A program made the translations under genes and the position numbers. From NCBI GenBank assembly GCA_900552415.1, contig USAD01000106.1:1-8693 (forward strand): 8,693 nt of DNA, read 5' to 3'. Shown in pieces: positions 7,334-8,693 of this stretch (the first letter of the stretch is position 1; each line of letters starts with the position of its first letter). Below the pieces are notes generated by a model. The model had not been told where the DNA came from. It did no database searches and saw nothing but the letters and a program-made list of their open reading frames with translations. Source of the stretch: an uncultured Parabacteroides sp. Lineage in GTDB: Bacteria; Bacteroidota; Bacteroidia; Bacteroidales; Tannerellaceae.

Positions 7334-8188
7334 TTAGATGGTCGGGTAATCGTTCTCGTCCTTGTTCATCATCTGGCTGAGTTTCTTGGCGTTTTCCCTA
7401 GCCTGTTTGATCATCTTGATTTTAGCTTGTGCCATATTGATGAACATGAGGATCATTGCGACCGCGGCCAGGCCATAGAGATAATCCTTGATCCTTTGGA
7501 ATATGGGCTTATATTCTTGGGCCTGTATCTTTTCGGAATTATTTTTCAGGGTGATGAAGTTTTCCTCGATTATCTGGAACCGAGGTTGTAACTCACCGAA
7601 CTCCTGCGCGATGTTTTTCGCGACCTCGTATTTGGCCTGGATGTCGGCGAGCAGCAATTGCTCTTTTCCCTTAAGGGTCTCGAGCTGGGCGGCCAGTTGT
7701 TTCAGCAGCGAATATTCGATAGCCGTCTCGTAGAGCCGTTCGTACACGCTGTCTTGCGAGGCGATAAAGATTTCTGCCTCGCCAAAATCGGCCACCGCCT
7801 CGAAATAGTGTTTCTTATAGGCGATGGAATCCAACAGGCCCTGTTTGACCAGTTGATAGTTGGCGACGATTTGCAAGAGTGAGTCATCGTTCGCGATTTC
7901 CGCTTGTCTGGTCTGGCAATAGATCGCCCATTTGGAGTCGATCGCTGAAACCTGCTGACTGGCTTTCGGGAGATTATCGGCCGTGTAGAGCGGGAGCTTA
8001 TTGGCGATCTCCTGCAGCTGATCGTAAAAGAAAAGCATGCGGCCCTCGATTTCAAGAAGCTGTGTCTCTTCGATGAATTGCTCTTGCTCATTGTTTTGAG
8101 CGTGGAGACAGGGGCAGAGTGACAGCGTCCACAAGAGAAGGGCGATCAGCGACCATTTGTTCCGGTTTATTCCTTTCCTCTTGTCCAT
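7334..8188 (-). CDS. Periplasmic helical protein with C-terminal membrane anchor, function unknown
   Basis: A 284-residue protein that I do not recognise. Residues 1-30 form a Sec signal peptide: basic start (MDKRKGINRNK), hydrophobic core, and a likely cleavage site after LHA before Gln31. Residues about 31-234 are charged, rich in Glu, Gln, Leu and Ala, and probably mostly helical, with coiled-coil-like stretches around 150-225. One membrane segment follows at about 236-253 (YLYGLAAVAMILMFINMA). The short C-terminal tail (KIKMIKQARENAKKL) is basic, which places it in the cytoplasm and the helical body in the periplasm. This topology matches the periplasmic vWA-like plus cytoplasmic finger of the next gene, so the two may contact each other on both sides of the membrane. 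That is inference from shape and operon only. The ATG at 8188 is four bases after the stop of the gene before it, which suggests translational coupling. Confidence 0.85.
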   Translation of the reverse strand: MDKRKGINRNKWSLIALLLWTLSLCPCLHAQNNEQEQFIEETQLLEIEGRMLFFYDQLQEIANKLPLYTADNLPKASQQVSAIDSKWAIYCQTRQAEIANDDSLLQIVANYQLVKQGLLDSIAYKKHYFEAVADFGEAEIFIASQDSVYERLYETAIEYSLLKQLAAQLETLKGKEQLLLADIQAKYEVAKNIAQEFGELQPRFQIIEENFITLKNNSEKIQAQEYKPIFQRIKDYLYGLAAVAMILMFINMAQAKIKMIKQARENAKKLSQMMNKDENDYPTI

Positions 8189-8192
8189 AAGG

Positions 8193-8693
8193 CTATTCTT
8201 TTACGCAGGTTCGGTGGTAATAGTCTTTTGCCTCCTTGAAGATCGCGATGGCTGTTTTTTGTTTCGCGTTGATTCGGGCCGCTTGGTTCACGTGCGTCTG
8301 TATCGAGTTGATGATCTCTTCGCATGACTTTTCCAGGTCTCTTTTCTCGACCGGATCGGAACTCAATAGCCATTTGTTGACGTTACTGTCTATTTTGCGT
8401 GCCATCATCAGGATGTAATCGGCGCTTAAGTCGAGCTCCTGGGGCTTTTCCCGCTCCTGTATCTTGATCTGGAATGGGCTTTGGACGAATTGGATGGAGT
8501 CGACATAACTGTTATAGAGATCAATGTTCTGCTGGATCTCTGGACAGGGGCTTGTCTCCTCTATTTTAGGGAATTGTTCCTGAAGGAGTGCCTTCATCTC
8601 GTGGAACAGTTTATCACCCTCGGGCGAGTTGAGACTGCTGGAACTCTTGAATTTCTGGTTGAATGACGTGAAACTCGTCTGGATGTTCTCGGC
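8193..8693 (-). CDS. Hypothetical helical protein, 5' end outside window
   Basis: The reading frame is open to the right edge, so only the last 166 residues are visible. An internal ATG at 8597 has coding-like sequence before it (EGDKLFHE, preceded by a run of four Ser) and is probably not the start. The visible part is polar, rich in Lys, Glu, Gln, Ile and Asp, and looks mainly helical. It has no membrane segment, no nucleotide-binding motif and three scattered Cys (in SPCPE, KSCEE and RTCVKE). I do not recognise a family. Without the N-terminus it cannot be said whether it is secreted, a lipoprotein or cytoplasmic. Its stop lies four bases before the ATG of the membrane-anchored helical protein, so it belongs to the same leftward operon and may be part of the same assembly. 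Confidence 0.78.
   Translation of the reverse strand, partial: AENIQTSFTSFNQKFKSSSSLNSPEGDKLFHEMKALLQEQFPKIEETSPCPEIQQNIDLYNSYVDSIQFVQSPFQIKIQEREKPQELDLSADYILMMARKIDSNVNKWLLSSDPVEKRDLEKSCEEIINSIQTHVNQAARINAKQKTAIAIFKEAKDYYHRTCVKE

Overview
The window looks like a member of the Bacteroidales, most likely Bacteroides or Parabacteroides. The reasons are tandem family GH92 alpha-mannosidase genes as in glycan-utilisation loci, A+T-rich leader sequences without Shine-Dalgarno motifs, a lipoprotein signal on a secreted glycosidase, and a membrane signalling-type protein with a prokaryotic RING-like finger. The genus is an inference; no rRNA or other marker gene is present.

Layout. From the left edge to 4594, two rightward genes form one transcription unit with a 24-base gap. 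The first (incomplete at its 5' end) is a GH92 enzyme whose key residues fall at a constant offset from those I remember for the structurally characterised alpha-1,2-mannosidase BT3990. The second is a GH92 lipoprotein that keeps the catalytic acid and base but lacks the alpha-1,2 recognition residues, so it probably cuts another alpha-mannosidic linkage. Together they would trim alpha-mannose side chains from host N-glycans or fungal mannan in the periplasm or at the outer membrane.

From 4595 to 4876, the space between two converging genes is filled by an almost gap-free tandem array with an exact 41-base period (six full units and part of a seventh). Every third unit is a strong hairpin, and there is a further 123-base higher-order repeat. 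It probably provides transcription termination and may do more.

From 4877 to the right edge, three leftward genes with short gaps form a second operon whose 5' end lies outside the window. Its last gene encodes an unusual 806-residue membrane protein: lipoprotein signal, von Willebrand A-like periplasmic domain, one membrane segment, a cytoplasmic RING-H2-like zinc finger, six more membrane segments and a C-terminal FHA-like domain. Before it come a periplasmic helical protein with one C-terminal membrane anchor and the end of another helical protein. I do not recognise the last two. The set looks like a membrane-spanning sensing or scaffolding complex and is the best candidate here for an undescribed system. 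Nothing in the sequence links it functionally to the mannosidase operon.
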